Source: Papilionanthe hookeriana x Papilionanthe teres
Lineage: Eukaryota; Streptophyta; Magnoliopsida; Asparagales; Orchidaceae
Length of the DNA: 64,000 nt
Direction of reading: 5' to 3'
Assembly: GCA_022702705.1 (NCBI GenBank)
Contig: CM040425.1
Coordinates: forward strand, 6,340,001 to 6,404,000
Made by a program: the position numbers and the translations under genes. This document shows, one piece after another, positions 21,276 through 33,390 of this stretch (positions are counted from its first letter, which is position 1; each line of letters begins with the position of its first letter). The notes under the pieces were generated by a model. That model did not search any database, had not been told where the DNA came from, and saw nothing but the letters and a program-made list of their open reading frames with translations.

Positions 21276-22690
21276 TTGATCAACAATACAAATATACATA
21301 TCGATCAATTAGTATATAGAATTTAAAATTTATGTATCGATCTCAAATAAAAACTTGTCAAGTTTTCTAATATATTAAGTACTAGTTTACAATACTGATA
21401 AGTGTAGTTTATAGGGTTAGAATTTGTATAAAGTAAAAGATTGTAAAATTCTAATGCATAAATCAGAAATAGAACTAAGTTCGATTAGAGTTTTTAGAGG
21501 TAAAAAATGCATACTCCAACGAAATTGGTCTAATGATTCATCGAGACTTTGTGTACGAGTTTCCTATGTTGGGAAAACTCCTTAGCCTATGTCTAGGTCA
21601 TAAGAAGAATTAGAAACCCGTATTCCTTTTAAAGGAGCTTAATTATGCAAGGTTTCCCATAAATCATCTAAAACCAATTATACGTTATACTCTATTATTG
21701 GCAATAAGTATATTTCACTAGGTTAATTTGTGATACCATACTTGTTCTTCTATTGAATGGCTAAAAGTTCTATATCACAAGAGATTTTAACTTCCAATTT
21801 GTTGAGATCAAAAGTAAACTACAATTGGATGGTTAAAACATCAACAAGTGAAATCCAAAACACAGAAAAACATTAGGAAAAACTCATCGATCCAACAATT
21901 GATTCAGCACAAGCATGCATCATAGAAGTGTTAAAGAGAATTAGCTACTATGATGGAAGAAAACCTAGGGATTTTTATTAAAAATATTAAGGAAAACTAA
22001 ATAAAAAAGTATAGGAAACTTAAACCCATCCAATCACTCCTTACAATACATCGCAATCCTCCTAGTACAATGAAACTCCTCTGTAAATCTACCACGTACA
22101 AGTGCACACAAATTTCTCTCACTCAACCCTCTACAACGGTTCATAAAAACACTCTAGAAATCTTCTTCAAGAGAGAACCAATGAAGAAAACCCTAGACTT
22201 TACAAAGACTCTTCTAAAACCAAGAAAAGTGGAAGCCTCCATAGTCAAGAGTTCCCCTTAAGGTTCAATTACGTGTTCTTATACAGTTAGGGCTCAAATT
22301 TTGACAACAAATCCTTCCAATTTAATCAATTCACGACACAGAGCATCGTGCACAAAGGGCGGGCATGGACACATTGACCTGCATCACGGGCATGTCAGAC
22401 ACTTAGGTTCCACTAGTTGTGTTTGTGATGCGTATGCCTCTCCATGGCACGAGCGCGACAATGTTTGTTTAGTCACTTTCTCATCTTTAACTCCCCGAAG
22501 CGCGCTCAAAATCTGTATTATGTAAAACATAACAAAATTCCATCTACAAACATAAAATCGTTATAATAAAAAATTAAAACATGAGATTTACAAAGAAAAA
22601 AAAATCTCAAATTTAATTCACATAATGTATTCACTTCATCTTAAAAATGCAGTAGTAGTGTAAATGCATTTCATTATTATTATCAAATTT
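21276..22690 (-). mobile_element. 5' LTR of Athila-2 (decayed)
   Basis: Just upstream of the primer-binding site the minus strand has GATCGATATGTATATTTG, the decayed form of the LTR end motif GATACGTATACTTGCG. Further up are the CCTAGACATAGGCTAAGG word shared with Athila-3, a GC-rich cluster at 22340-22500 (GGCGGGC, GAGCGCGAC, AAGCGCGC) in the expected U3 position, and a long AT-rich tail. The 5' end is uncertain; I could not find TGATGCACC. Confidence 0.45.
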
Positions 22691-23300
22691 ATTTATTAAA
22701 CCCTTCTCTTAGGAAGTGGACTTTGATACATTCAACTAAGAAACATTAACATATTCATATTTTTGTAAGTAATTATATAAAATTTATAATATTAAATTTT
22801 AACAATATAATCATATAAATATCCCTACTAAGAATCAAATAAGGCATAAATATTTTCAAATAAGACGTAAATATTTAAAAACATACTAAAAATATGATGT
22901 CTATATAAACACATGCTAATAAAATTACTTGTATAACATCTAAACATCTCAAAATTTGATGTTCACTAATAATTAAATAAATTTATACACAAACTTTAAG
23001 CAAATCAGCGATTTAGAAGAAAAAAATGATGCATAAATTTAACTAATCAATGAACTAAAGTTTATTAATCATTCAAAAATTATTCGCATAATTTAAACTC
23101 CTAAATAAAAAAGAAATCACATAGTTTCTAACCTAATAGAAAGGAAGGTGATGGTTATAGCACCCGTATGAAAGAGAAAAGAACATGGGTGGTGGATCTT
23201 TTTTTATTAATATTGGTGAGCCATTTTGGCATAGCTGAATGCGGCTCTTTACATTAGAGAGATAAATCTTCATCAATCGTGCTCTATAGTTCAGTTGTTA
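22691..23300. other. AT-rich interval, nothing recognised
   Basis: Long A/T runs, no frame of note and no motif of either repeat family. The stretch 23150-23300 is less AT-rich but unidentified. Confidence 0.4.
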
Positions 23301-23926
23301 TGGATGATACTGATGTGTCAAAACTCACCATGAAATATGTCGCACAATGTAAATATACGTATCAAATAATAATGCGGTTAAAAAGTACCGCGTATCAATC
23401 CCCAAAGAAAAACTTAATAATTATTCCTGTAGAAATATCTTAGGTCTACAAATTCGATGAATCTAGCTTGGCGGTTTCACAAAGTCGATTTTAAAGTCCT
23501 AAGCCTAATGAAGCAGAATAGATCGCAGATAGCAAAGACAGAAAAAGTGAGTGAAAATATTAAGAGTTCTCTCAAGATAGATGAGGCTTATGCCTCTTTG
23601 ATTCAGAGATCATAGTTATCATGGATTTCTTAAATATTTTCATACAGGATGTTGCTAATTGGGGATATGTTACTCCTTATGTTTATGTCTAGGTCAAAAG
23701 AAGCCTGGAACCCACGAAGTTGAGGCTTCCTCAATCCCCATGGCATCCAGCGTGATTATTTTGATCCCCAGAAAGATTGCAAAATTCCACTGGAATATAT
23801 CTATTATCTCAGAATTTTGTGTTTAACCTTTCATTTCCACTATGCGATGATTTGAAGTAGGTTAAAAAAAAATTTTAACATCCTAGTTGGCCAGACTAGG
23901 ATTAAATTAAGATCAGATATTACCAG
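23300..23926 (-). mobile_element. Athila-3, minus-strand LTR fragment
   Basis: The minus strand carries the end part of another Athila LTR. GATACGTATATTTAC is seen at about 23350-23364 and CTAGACATAAAC at about 23682-23693. The block aligns with 21290-21800 of the Athila-2 LTR. It is cut at 23926 by the start of the Athila-4 LTR. Confidence 0.5.
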
Positions 23927-25808
23927 TGATACACCTAAGAAATATAGTATTTTTATGCACATTTTTATTCCTATTTTGGATGATATTGCACTTTAATGGA
24001 AGGTATTTTGTGTATTTTTCATGCAAGTACGATTAAATGGATGAATTTCAGGAAAAGAGTGAAAAAGAATCAAAATTGGAGCAAAAAGGAAGAAAATTGA
24101 AGAAGTGATCTGTGGCGGCTAAGCACCGGAACCTGCGCTTAAGCGCCAAGGCCCGTGGCTATGCGCCCAGAGTTGGAGCATACATGTCAGAAGACATGCG
24201 GCTAAGCGCCAAGACCTCGCGCTTACGTGCGAAAGTTGTAAAAGAGGAGTTTTTAAATTTTTTGTGAGATTTTGAAGAGGTTTTTGAGGCATCTCTTGGT
24301 GAGAACGTAGGTAACTTCCTATTGGCACCGAATTCAATTCAAATTACTCTTGAATGGATGCATCTCTTGGAAGATACGTTGAATATGGACACAATTTGAA
24401 AAGATACGAAGACACTTGTCAGAAAAGTATTAAAAGAGGACTTGAATATCAGAATAAGGGGGGTGTCAAGTGTGTGTTAAATTAGATTTTGAGAGAGAAA
24501 TTTGAGATTAGTATTATGGTAGTTGTAGAGTGTGTGTTTAGTGTAGGAGAGTTCTTTCATTTACACACCATTCCAGTTCACCATTTTATATTTCTATAGT
24601 TTGTATTAGGTTTAGAAGTGAGATTTGGAGTCTTCAGAGTTGGGAGCCAACCTCTAATGAGCATTGTAAGGAAAAGCAAAGTTTTCAAAGGAACTTCAAG
24701 AGTATTATTGAGAGGATTTTCAAATAAGTCTTTATCTTTGTTATTACATTTAGTTTTTAAGTAAGACTTCTTATATTTTTCACTATGATTTCTACTTTTT
24801 AAACCAAGTTGTGATTGTAATTTTGCCATGAATTCTGAGTAGTTTTCTTTATCTTTTCCTTAATATGATAAAGTAATAAAGTTATGGAAGTATGTTGTGT
24901 GACGTATAATATTTCAATGTTGGAAGAAGTTATGATGATTCAAAACCTTGCACTTCATTTACTTCTTGATTTGGCCAATTAAGATGTTAAAAGTTGTTAT
25001 GAGAACATGTAAGAACCGGTATGGTATTGTCTCAGTCAACAATTGGAAAGAATCACATGAGATTATATAGGTGAGAATGTAATTCATATGGTTAAGTGCA
25101 AATAAATAGGGAGATATACTTTGATGAGTGTAGAATTAGAGGACTTTAGAGTGACAGGCTAAAGCCCCCAATTTGATTTATTATTTTATGTTTTGATACG
25201 AGATTTTAGCCCCCAAGTGGAGCAAATCGAGGAAACTCTAGAGTGAGAGCTAATATTTTTCCTGCCTAACCCGTCTTCAAGATTTATAAAATAATAGATT
25301 AACCTATGTTCTTTATAAAATCTCTAGTAAGGGTAAAGAATATAATTGCTCCTATTTGGCACAACACATTTAGATACTTCCACAATAATAATTTGCATGA
25401 CTTATTACTAATTCATAAGAAGAAAAAAGATATTTTATTTGCATTTGTGTACATTTTATAGAAGTTTAGTTAAAGTAGTTGTTTACTTTCATTTCAAATT
25501 ATAAAAATTAACAAAAATAATTAAATTTTCTTTCCTAGAATATTATCTTTAGTTTGGGTAAGATCTTTCTTAAAAGTAAAAAGATATTTTTTATTTACAC
25601 TATCTCTGTGGGTTCGATATCTCGGGGCTTAATCAGAATGTCATATATTACTTGATAATGATATATATATTTGAGTAAAATCCCATTTTAAAATATCAAT
25701 TAAATCTCTTATTTATATTGGCATCAAGTTTTGGCATCATTATAAAGAAAGAGATATCCTTAAAGGGAAGTATCAATTCAAATATAAAACGTAAGCATAA
25801 ATATCTGG
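23927..25808 (+). mobile_element. 5' LTR of Athila-4
   Basis: It starts TGATACACCTAAGAAATATAG, a diverged form of TGATGCACC. The early GCACTTTAA word, a GC-rich cluster at 24112-24235 (GCGGCTAAGCACCGG, GCGCTTAAGCGCC), GAGAGAAATTTGAG, AAAGAATATAATTGCTCC, and a GATAATGATATATATATTTG end motif follow in the usual LTR order. A primer-binding site follows at 25820. Its only internal partner sequences are the gag pieces on both sides of Athila-5. No 3' LTR of this element is in the window. Confidence 0.65.
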
Positions 25809-25819
25809 GATCAAGTTTT

Positions 25820-25837
25820 TAGCGCTGTTGTCGGAAA
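25820..25837 (+). other. Primer-binding site of Athila-4 (mutated)
   Basis: TAGCGCTGTTGTCGGAAA differs from the tRNA-Asp pattern TGGCGCCGTTGCCGGGGA at several, mostly transition, positions. Confidence 0.6.
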
Positions 25838-25957
25838 TAAGAAAATAAATTTTAATGAAAAACATGTTTTTACCTTTTTAGAGTCTTATTTAAACATGTT
25901 AGATTTATTTTAGAAAAATTTTGTGTTATTTTTTTTTATTGTGTTTCATAATAATGT

Positions 25958-26227
25958 ATGTGTAGTTCAGGTTCTGAAGGACTTGTGTTTTACGATTCTG
26001 AATTAGAAAAAATCATAAAAAATCATAAAAATTAAAAATACATAAAAAGATAAAAATATTCATGAAATGGTAAATCAAAATAATCAAAATGCTGAAATCC
26101 GTCAAGAACTTAGACCTTTAAGAGATTATGCTAACCCTATAGTAGATGAATTTCATGGTAGTATTTAAAATCATGTTGTAGTTGCTAATTCATTTAAACT
26201 TAAACCAGTTATTATCCAAATGGTATG
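25958..26227 (+). pseudogene. Athila-4 gag, 5' portion
   Basis: The ATG at 25958 begins a Gag-like frame with SGSEGLVFYDSELEKIIK. This is followed by stops and then, in the same lineage pattern, LRPLRDYANPIVDEF and NSFKLKP-IIQMV. The reading is cut at 26227 by the LTR of Athila-5 exactly within the IQMV motif and resumes at about 39941. It is a pseudogene because of an early TAA and further stops. Confidence 0.65.
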
Positions 26228-27907
26228 TGATGCACCAAAAATATATAATATTTTTGCTATATAATTTTACCTATTTTTGGTGACATTGCACTTTAAAGAA
26301 AGGTATTTTTCATGATTTATTGCATGTATGATGATTTTAGGTGATTGGAGCGAAAAGAAGCGAAAAGGAACAAATTCGGAGCAAAAAGGAGGAAAACAGC
26401 TTCTGGAGCCGCCCGCGCCAGAATGGGTGCCGCCTGCTCCAGAATGGGCTCCGCCGGCGCCATTTTCCTGAACACTCAGCAAATATTCGGTTGATAGAGC
26501 ACCGTCGGCGCCCAATGTCAGTGGATTTCAATTTGAAGAGTTTTGGCGACTTTTTCAAGGGAAGCCTATGGAAACTCTTGGGATTTTGTTTCTAACTTAT
26601 AAGTAACTGTTTTTTGACGAAAATGGAGGGGGGTCTAGTGTGTTTCTAGTGTAGTTTTAGTGAGGGAGAGTGCATGTCGAGTGTTAGGGCTTAGAAGAGA
26701 AGAGTGTAGAAGTGAGAATTTGAGAGTAATTCTTCTCTAAGGAGTGAAGGAGAAGGAGTACAGTGAGAGATTGCTTCTTCCTTTCCATTCTAAAGAGAGA
26801 ATTGAGTTTGCAAAGAAGAGAAAAAATGATTCAAAGGAATTTCAAGGGAATTGCATTGGGGAAGAGAAAGAGATAAGTTGTATTTTCTTTTATGGTTTGT
26901 ATGACTTTTCTTTTATATATAAAATTCATGATTTATCGTGTCTTCTCTATGAATTATGAGTAGTCTCCTTTGTTTTTCTTCTTGCATAGAGATGTGATGA
27001 TGTGTTCATGTGGATGTGAAGTGCTTTTAAAGTATTGAAGCAATTGTGATGATTTTTCATTTTGAACTTAATTAACTTTTCGATCTGGTCAATTGAATTT
27101 GTAAAATCTGTTGTTGAACATTAACTCTGAAAGGATTTAGTGTCCTACAACAATAATGAAGAATCCATTCAATGTCCATGGATGAATTGCGTAGTTCATG
27201 GGAATTAAGTGCAAATAAATAAAGAAATGAGTTTTGATGGACTTCAAATTGGAGGTTTCAGGGTGAGAGGCTGAGATCCCCAATTTGGTCCTAAGATTAG
27301 TAACTAAACTCGAAGGATAGCCTTCTGGTGAAAGGTGAGTGGGAGCTCCGTAGTGACAGCCGGTATCCTCCCAGCTTAGCCTTAGATTTAGTGACTAAAC
27401 TTTGGATATGTCAATGTTCTTTTCATGCTTGGAAGAGGGGGTACTCTTTTGAGGGTAAAGAAACATTTATGCTCCTATTTGGCACAATACCATAGATAAT
27501 CATTCCATATCATCTACACGTCATATTCTCGTTGCAAGAGAAAAGATACTTTTCTTACATATCAAAACCTTTCAAATATATAGCTTAGTGTGTGTCTGTT
27601 AGTTAATTTTATTTTAAAAATATTAGAAGTAATTGTAGTTTGCTTAATTATTACTGTTTTCTGCATCTTGGTAGTAGAAGTAAACATTAAACTTTAATTG
27701 CAATTTGAGTATTGGAATTCAGTGTTACATTATCTATTGTAAGATTCGTGCCTTCTCCTTCCCTATGGGATCGATAACCAGGACTCCATTAGAGCCCTGT
27801 ATTACTTGATACGATATGTATAATTGCGTTGAATGTTTGGACTTTACAAAATCATTATAAATATGTAAATTTGAATTCATAAGTTCTTGCAATATTAAAA
27901 GTCCGCA
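26228..27907 (+). mobile_element. 5' LTR of Athila-5
   Basis: It runs from TGATGCACC to GTCCGCA. It carries three tandem 22-bp-like GC-rich units at 26401-26462, where the 3' LTR has only one. The TATA position reads CTATGGAAA (26566-26574) against CTATAAAAA in the 3' LTR, so the 5' promoter has probably been damaged. GATACGATATGTATAATTGCG is near the end. Confidence 0.85.
26401..26512 (+). other. GGCGCC-rich cluster in Athila-5 5' LTR
   Basis: CCGCCCGCGCCAGAATGGG-type units are repeated, then CCGCCGGCGCC and, further on, CGTCGGCGCCC. It starts 175 bp inside the LTR, as in the other LTRs. Confidence 0.55.
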
Positions 27908-27917
27908 GTCAAGTTTT

Positions 27918-27935
27918 TGGCGACGTTGCCGGGGA
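27918..27935 (+). other. Primer-binding site of Athila-5
   Basis: TGGCGACGTTGCCGGGGA, ten bases after the LTR end, matches the tRNA-Asp pattern with a single visible difference (CGACG for CGCCG). Confidence 0.85.
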
Positions 27936-28059
27936 AGGAAGAAAGGATGAAAGGAAGTATAAACGGTATCTATTGATAATATAGTAACTGAAAACCTTTT
28001 CTTTGTAGTGTGTAATTGTGTGTCTTTGTTTACTTTTTAAAGTATTTGTGTGATTTTAT

Positions 28060-29607
28060 ATGCGTCATAGTGGATCTATAAGTTTAGTACCTTACAATTC
28101 GGAGTTAGAGTGTACTGTTAGAAAAATTAGAAAACAAAAAAAACAAATTGAAAATCCTTGTGAAATGACGAATAATCAAGATAATCAGAGAAATGATATT
28201 AAAAATTTGCCAAGACCTTTAAGAGATTATGCTAACCCAACAGCAGATGAAATTTATATAATTATTCAAAATCCAGATGTTGCTGCTAATTCATTTGAAC
28301 TTAAACCTGCTTTTATCCAAATGGTACAAAATAATCAATTTGGAGGAACACCTAATGAGGATCCAAATTTACATCTCGCTAGTTTTCTAGAACTGTGTGC
28401 TACTTTTAAATATGACGGAGTGTCGAATGATGCTGTCAGACTTAGATTTTTTCCTTTTTCATTAAGGGATAAAGCTAAGGCGTGGTTAAATTGTTAGCAC
28501 ATGGATCTATTAGAACTTGGGGAGAATTGTATCAAAAGTTATTATTAAAATATTTCCCTCCATCAAAGACTGCTAAGCTAAGAAATGATATTACATATTT
28601 TGGTCAGTTTGAAGGGGAATCAATATATGAAGCTTGGGAGAGATTTACAGATCTTCTTAGGAAGTGCCCATGTCATGCTTTACCAGATTGGTTAATAATT
28701 CAAACATTTTATAATGGATTGGTGGGATCATTGAGATCGATTATAGTTGTTGCTGCTGGTGGATCGATAATGTCAAAACTTTTTGATGAAGCATACACAT
28801 TAATTGAAGAAATGACTACTAATAATTTTCAATGGCCCTCTAAACATGTAAATCCTAAAAGAGTAGCTAGTGTTCATGATTCAGATATGATGAGTATGAT
28901 AGTTTCTCAAATTGCAGCCCTTTCTAAGAAAATAGATCAGTATGGAATGAATTATTTTCAACTACCTCAAGTGTTAGAGGAAAATTCATTTGGACAGATA
29001 ACAGAATCTCAAACACCTTATGAGACTTTGAATGTTATTAATAAACCTAACAATCCTTATTCGAATTATTATAATACTGGTTGGAAGAATCACCCAAATT
29101 TTAACTGGAATAATGGTAATGCCAATGTTAACCCACATTGGGGGAACAGTTCTATAAATCCAGTTGAAAATTTGAACAATAAAAAAAATATTAATTTTAG
29201 ACCATCTTATTCTCCTGTATTCAATAGTAACCCGCAATTTAAGGATAAGAAGTTTCATGCTGAAGAAATAATTCTGAATATGGGAAATCAATTACAAGCT
29301 CAAGGTGTTGTGATAAAAAATATTGAAAATCAATTGGGGGCATATTTTCACTGCACTTAATAATAGACCTTCTAGAACGCTTCCAAGTAATGTTGAGATC
29401 AATCCAAAAGATCAAAACAAGGAACAACTTAAGGCTATTCAATTAAGGAGTGGAAAAGAATTGGAAACAAGAGTGCAAAAAGAAGTTAAAATAGAGAAGA
29501 AGAAGGTAAATATTGAAAAATGTTCAAACAAGATTTATCCAGACTTGGAATATCCTCTTGAACCAAAGAAGATTACTGTTGAAAAACCACCGCCTCCATT
29601 GCCTTAA
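28060..29607 (+). pseudogene. Athila-5 gag
   Basis: This is the structural Gag of the element. The ATG at 28060 opens a 145-codon piece with the N-terminal ELECTVRKI, PLRDYANPTADE, ELKPAFIQMV and EDPNLHLASFLELCATF motifs. A one-base loss near 28493 moves the reading to a second frame (28482-29360) with GSIRTWGELYQKLLLKYFPP, CHALPDWLIIQTFYNGL and GWKNHPNFNWNN. A second shift near 29330 leads to a lysine- and proline-rich tail ending in PPPPLP at a TAA (29607). Unusually, no Cys-rich CCHC knuckle precedes the GWKNHPNF motif, where Athila-type Gags normally have one. Protease follows at once. Confidence 0.85.
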
Positions 29608-29610
29608 AGA

Positions 29611-30345
29611 TTGAAGAAACGAAACAGGGATAATAAATTTCAACAATTTTTGGAGATCCTTAAGAAATTAACGATAAATATTCCTTTTGTTGAAGCATTA
29701 GGACAGATGCCTGACTATGCCAAGTTTATGAAGGATATTCTGAAAAAGAAAAGAAAGTTTACAGATCATGAAACTGTTGCACTTAGCGGAAAGTGTAGTG
29801 CAATTATTCAGAAGAAGGTTCCAGAAAAACTTAAAGAGCCTGGTAGTTTCATTATCCCGTGTGCTATAGGTGAAAGTTTTTTCGGAAGAGCCTTATGTGA
29901 TCTGGGAGCTAGTATTAATCTTATGCCTTTATCAACTTTCAAAGGTTGAGAATAGGAGAAATTTCTCCTACATCTGTGACTCTTCAGTTGGCCGATCGTT
30001 CCATTACTTGCCCTAAAGGAGTGGTGGAAGATGTGTTTGTGAAAGTGGATAAATTTATCTTTCTTGTGGACTTTATTTTACTTGATATGGAGGAAGATAA
30101 ATAAATTCCAATCATTTTGGGAAGACCATTCCTTGCTACTGGAAGAGCAGTGATTGATGTTCAAAAAAGAGAATTAACTATGAGAGTTAATGATCAAAAG
30201 GTGACCTTTAATATTTTAAAATCTATGAAATATCCCTTAATGGAAAAATATAATGAATGTTTAAGGATGGAGGTCTGTGAATATTTGAGAAACGATCATT
30301 TTGAAAATATATTTGAAAGGGATGTAGAGTATGAATATGTTTGAA
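29611..30345 (+). pseudogene. Athila-5 aspartic protease
   Basis: The family enzyme would cleave the Gag-Pol polyprotein. The domain begins with FLEILKKLTINIPFVEAL. The active-site motif DLGAS is at 29899-29913 within CDLGASINLMPLS; plant Athila proteases commonly have DLGAS rather than DTGAS. A frameshift near 29949 and a TAA near 30103 (after MEEDK) break it. The IILGRPFLATGRAVIDV strand follows in the frame from about 30114. It joins RT through an acidic linker, EEEIEIEENSD, in an overlapping frame from 30331. Confidence 0.85.
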
Positions 30346-31510
30346 GAAGAAATTGAAATTGAAGAAAATTCAGATAGTAAGAAGAATGAAGATTTGGAGT
30401 ATGTTCATGAGAGATTTAAAGTATTAGACACTATGGAAGGTGGAAATAAAAGCTTAATTCCATCTATAATAAAACCTCCTAAACTTGAGATGAAAATTAT
30501 CCCTAATCATTTGAAGTATATGTTTTTAGGAGAATCATCTACCCTGCCAGTTATTGTATCTTCGGGGTTAAATGAATATCAAGAACAGAAGTTGTTTGAA
30601 ATTTTAAAAAGATACAAGAAAGCTTTTGAATGGACTTTAGCAGATATTAAAGGAATCAGTCCTTCGATTTGTATGCACAGAATTTTATTAGATGAAGAAA
30701 ATAAACCGAGAGTTGATCCGCAGAGGAGATTGAATCCAATAATGAAAGAAGTAGTTAAGAAGAAGATTTTAAAATGGTTGGATGCTAGAATTATTTATCC
30801 TATTTCGGATAGTGCTTGGGTGAGTTCAATACATTGTGTACCAAAAAAGGGAGGAGTGACTGTTGAAGTGAATGAATGTAATGAAATTATACCCACAAGA
30901 CAAATTAATGGATGGCGAATTTTTATTGACTATAGGAAATTAAATGTCGCCACCCGAAAAGATCACTTTCATCTTCCTTTTCTCGATCAAATGCTGGATA
31001 GACTTGTTGAACACAAGTACTACTGCTTTCTGGATGGATATACTGGTTACCATCAAATATCTATTTCTCCTTAGGATCAAGAAAAGACAACATTTACTAG
31101 CCCTTACGAAACCTTTGCTTTTCGAAGAATGTCTTTTGGACTGTGTAATGCACCTGCAACATTTATGATGTCTATCTTCAGTAGTATGATAGATAATGGA
31201 ATAGAAGTTTTCATGGATGATTTCTCTGTATTTGGGACTTCATTTGAAATTTATCTAGAAAACTTAGCAAAAAAATTGGAGCTTTGCGAGAAAACAAATT
31301 TAGTTTTGAATTGGGAGAAATATCAATTTATGGTTGCATGAGAAATTGTGCTTGGGCATAAAATTTATGAATATGGTATGGAGGTCGACCCTGCTAAAAT
31401 TAGAATGATTGAGAGATTGCCACCACCCACTACCGTGAGAGAGGTGAGAAGTTTCTTAGACACGCTGGATTTTACAGGCGATATATTAAAGATTTTTCAA
31501 AAATTACTAA
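30331..31510 (+). pseudogene. Athila-5 reverse transcriptase
   Basis: The RT motifs appear in order: RVDPQRRLNPIMKEVVKK, WVSSIHCVPKKGG, NGWRIFIDYRKLN, the FLDGYTGYHQI strand, then after a TAG at 31072-31074 TFAFRRMSFGLCNAPATF and the catalytic FMDD at 31210-31221. Between ATF and MMSIF the usual three residues are missing (a 9-bp loss relative to Athila-7). Another stop lies at 31339 after FMVA, followed by VLGHKI. The thumb region runs into a frameshift near 31500. It would copy element RNA into cDNA in the virus-like particle; this copy cannot. Confidence 0.85.
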
Positions 31511-31514
31511 ACCT

Positions 31515-31930
31515 TTGTGCCAACTTCTAGAAATTGATAGAAAGTTTGATTTTAATGATGAATGTTTGAATGCTTTCGAATTATTGAAAGATAAATTAAT
31601 CACTGCACCTATAATTGTTTCACCAGATTGGGAGAAACCATTTGAACTCATGTGTGATGCTAGTGATTATGCGATCGGAGTAGCATTGGGGCAAAGGCAT
31701 GATAAAGTATTCAAAGTCATCTACTATGCTAGTAAAACTCTTAATGAAGCTCAAATTAATTATACCACTAGTGAAAGTGAGTTATTAGCTATAGTATTTG
31801 CTTTTGAAAAGTTTAGACCTTATTTAATATGAGCTAAAAGTATTGTGCATACAGACCATTCAGCTATAAAATATTTAATGTAAAAAAAAGGATGTGAAAC
31901 CTAGATTGATTAGATGGATACTTCTTCTGT
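31515..31930 (+). pseudogene. Athila-5 RNase H
   Basis: An RNase H domain follows RT: DASDYAIGVALGQ, VIYYASKTLNEAQINYTT and SESELLAIVFAFEKFRPYL give the typical Asp, Glu and Tyr-Thr pattern. A TGA at about 31830 interrupts it, and the HTDHSAIKYLM strand follows, ending in a further stop. Its role is to degrade the RNA strand during reverse transcription. Confidence 0.8.
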
Positions 31931-31944
31931 AAGAATTTGATTTT

Positions 31945-33378
31945 ATGATAGTTGATAGGAAGGGATCTGATAACCAAATAGCTGATCATTTGTCAAGATT
32001 AGAGTATGATAAATTATCTGAATTTGAGAAGGAAGTTACAGAAACTTTCCCTGATGAGCAACTTTATACTATTATGGGAAGAAATTGGTCTTGGTATGCT
32101 GATATTATGAATTATATTGTGAGTGATATTGTACCACCTGATTTAACAAGGCAACAACAAAAGAAGTTTAAATATGATGCAAGATTTTATTTTTGGGATG
32201 AGCCTTATCTATATAAACAGTGTAAGGATCTGATTATTAGGAGATGTGTGTCACAAGAAGAAATGAATTTAATTATTCAACAATGTCATGATTCTGAATT
32301 TGGAGGTCATTTTGGTGTTGATAAAATTACTTTTAAGATTTTACAATCTAGATTTTATTGGCCTACTCTTTTTAAGGATGTATATAAATATATTAAATCA
32401 TGTGATCGATGTCAAAGAGTAGGTAATATCTCTAGAAGAAATGAAATAACTCTAAATTATAATTTGGAATTTGAAATTTTTGATGTATGGGGATTAGATT
32501 TTATGGGACCATTTACTTCTTCATTTGGAAATTTAAATATACTGGTTGCAGTTGATTATGTCTCGAAATGGATTGAAGCTATTGCTTTACCTAGATGTAA
32601 TGCTCGGAGTGTTTCAAAATTTTTCAAGAAAAATATATTTACAAGATATGAAATGCCGAGAGTGATTATAACTGATGGTGGAACCCATTTCAGGAATCAT
32701 CAAATTAAGAGATTGATTGAGAAATATAATATTATTCATAAAATCTCTACTGCTTATCATCCTCAGACTAGTGGTTTAGCAGAGGTGTCTAATCGTGAAA
32801 TTAAAAGAATTTTGGAGAAAATTGTGGATAATCATAAATTAGATTGGTCTGCTTGATTAGATACTGCATTATGGGTTTATAGGACTGCTTTTAAGACCCT
32901 TATTGGAATGTCTCCTTATAGACTAGTGTTTGGTAAGACTTGTCATTTACCTGTTGCATTGGAGCATAAAACATATTGGGTGATAAAAGAGTTGAATATT
33001 AATTTGAAAATTGCTAGAGAGAAGAGATTTATGTAATTGAATGAATTGTAAGATATTAGAAATGCATCTTATCACAATGACAGGATCTATAAAGGGAAAA
33101 TGAAACTGTGGCATGATCGGAAGATATTGAAAAAGAAATTAGAATATGGACAGAAAGTTTTGTTATACAACACAAGATTGAAGTTATTTCCTGGAAAACT
33201 CAAGTTTAAATGGTTAGGACATTTTACAGTTGTAAAAGTTCATTCTTTTGGAGCTGTTGATATTAAGGATCCTGATACTGGAAAGATTTTTAAAGTTAAT
33301 GGGCATCGATTAAAGCCTTACTTTGACGGGTTTCAACCTGACTTCAAAGAGGTTTTAATGCCGAATCATCTCGATTAA
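31945..33378 (+). pseudogene. Athila-5 integrase
   Basis: The N-terminal HHCC zinc finger is visible (HDSEFGGHFGVDK with the later CDRCQ). The catalytic core shows WGLDFMGPF, ITDGGTHF and the Glu in AEVSNREIKR, making the DDE triad. The 303-codon frame ends at a TGA after WSA (32856), and a second stop lies near 33035. The C-terminal part, 33100-33378, has KVLLYNTRLKLFPGKL and KFKWLGHFTVVKVHSFGAV, which resembles the GPY/F module. It would insert the cDNA into host chromatin. The stops make this copy inactive. Confidence 0.85.
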
Positions 33379-33390
33379 ATAAATGGTTTG

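Noticed and set aside
27918..27935. tRNA-like sequence near LTR ends
   Set aside because: Only the 18-base complement of a tRNA 3' end is present, as expected of a primer-binding site; no cloverleaf can be formed.
28986..29291. Minus-strand ORF of 101 codons opposite gag
   Set aside because: Shadow of the gag reading frame; the plus strand carries the family motifs.
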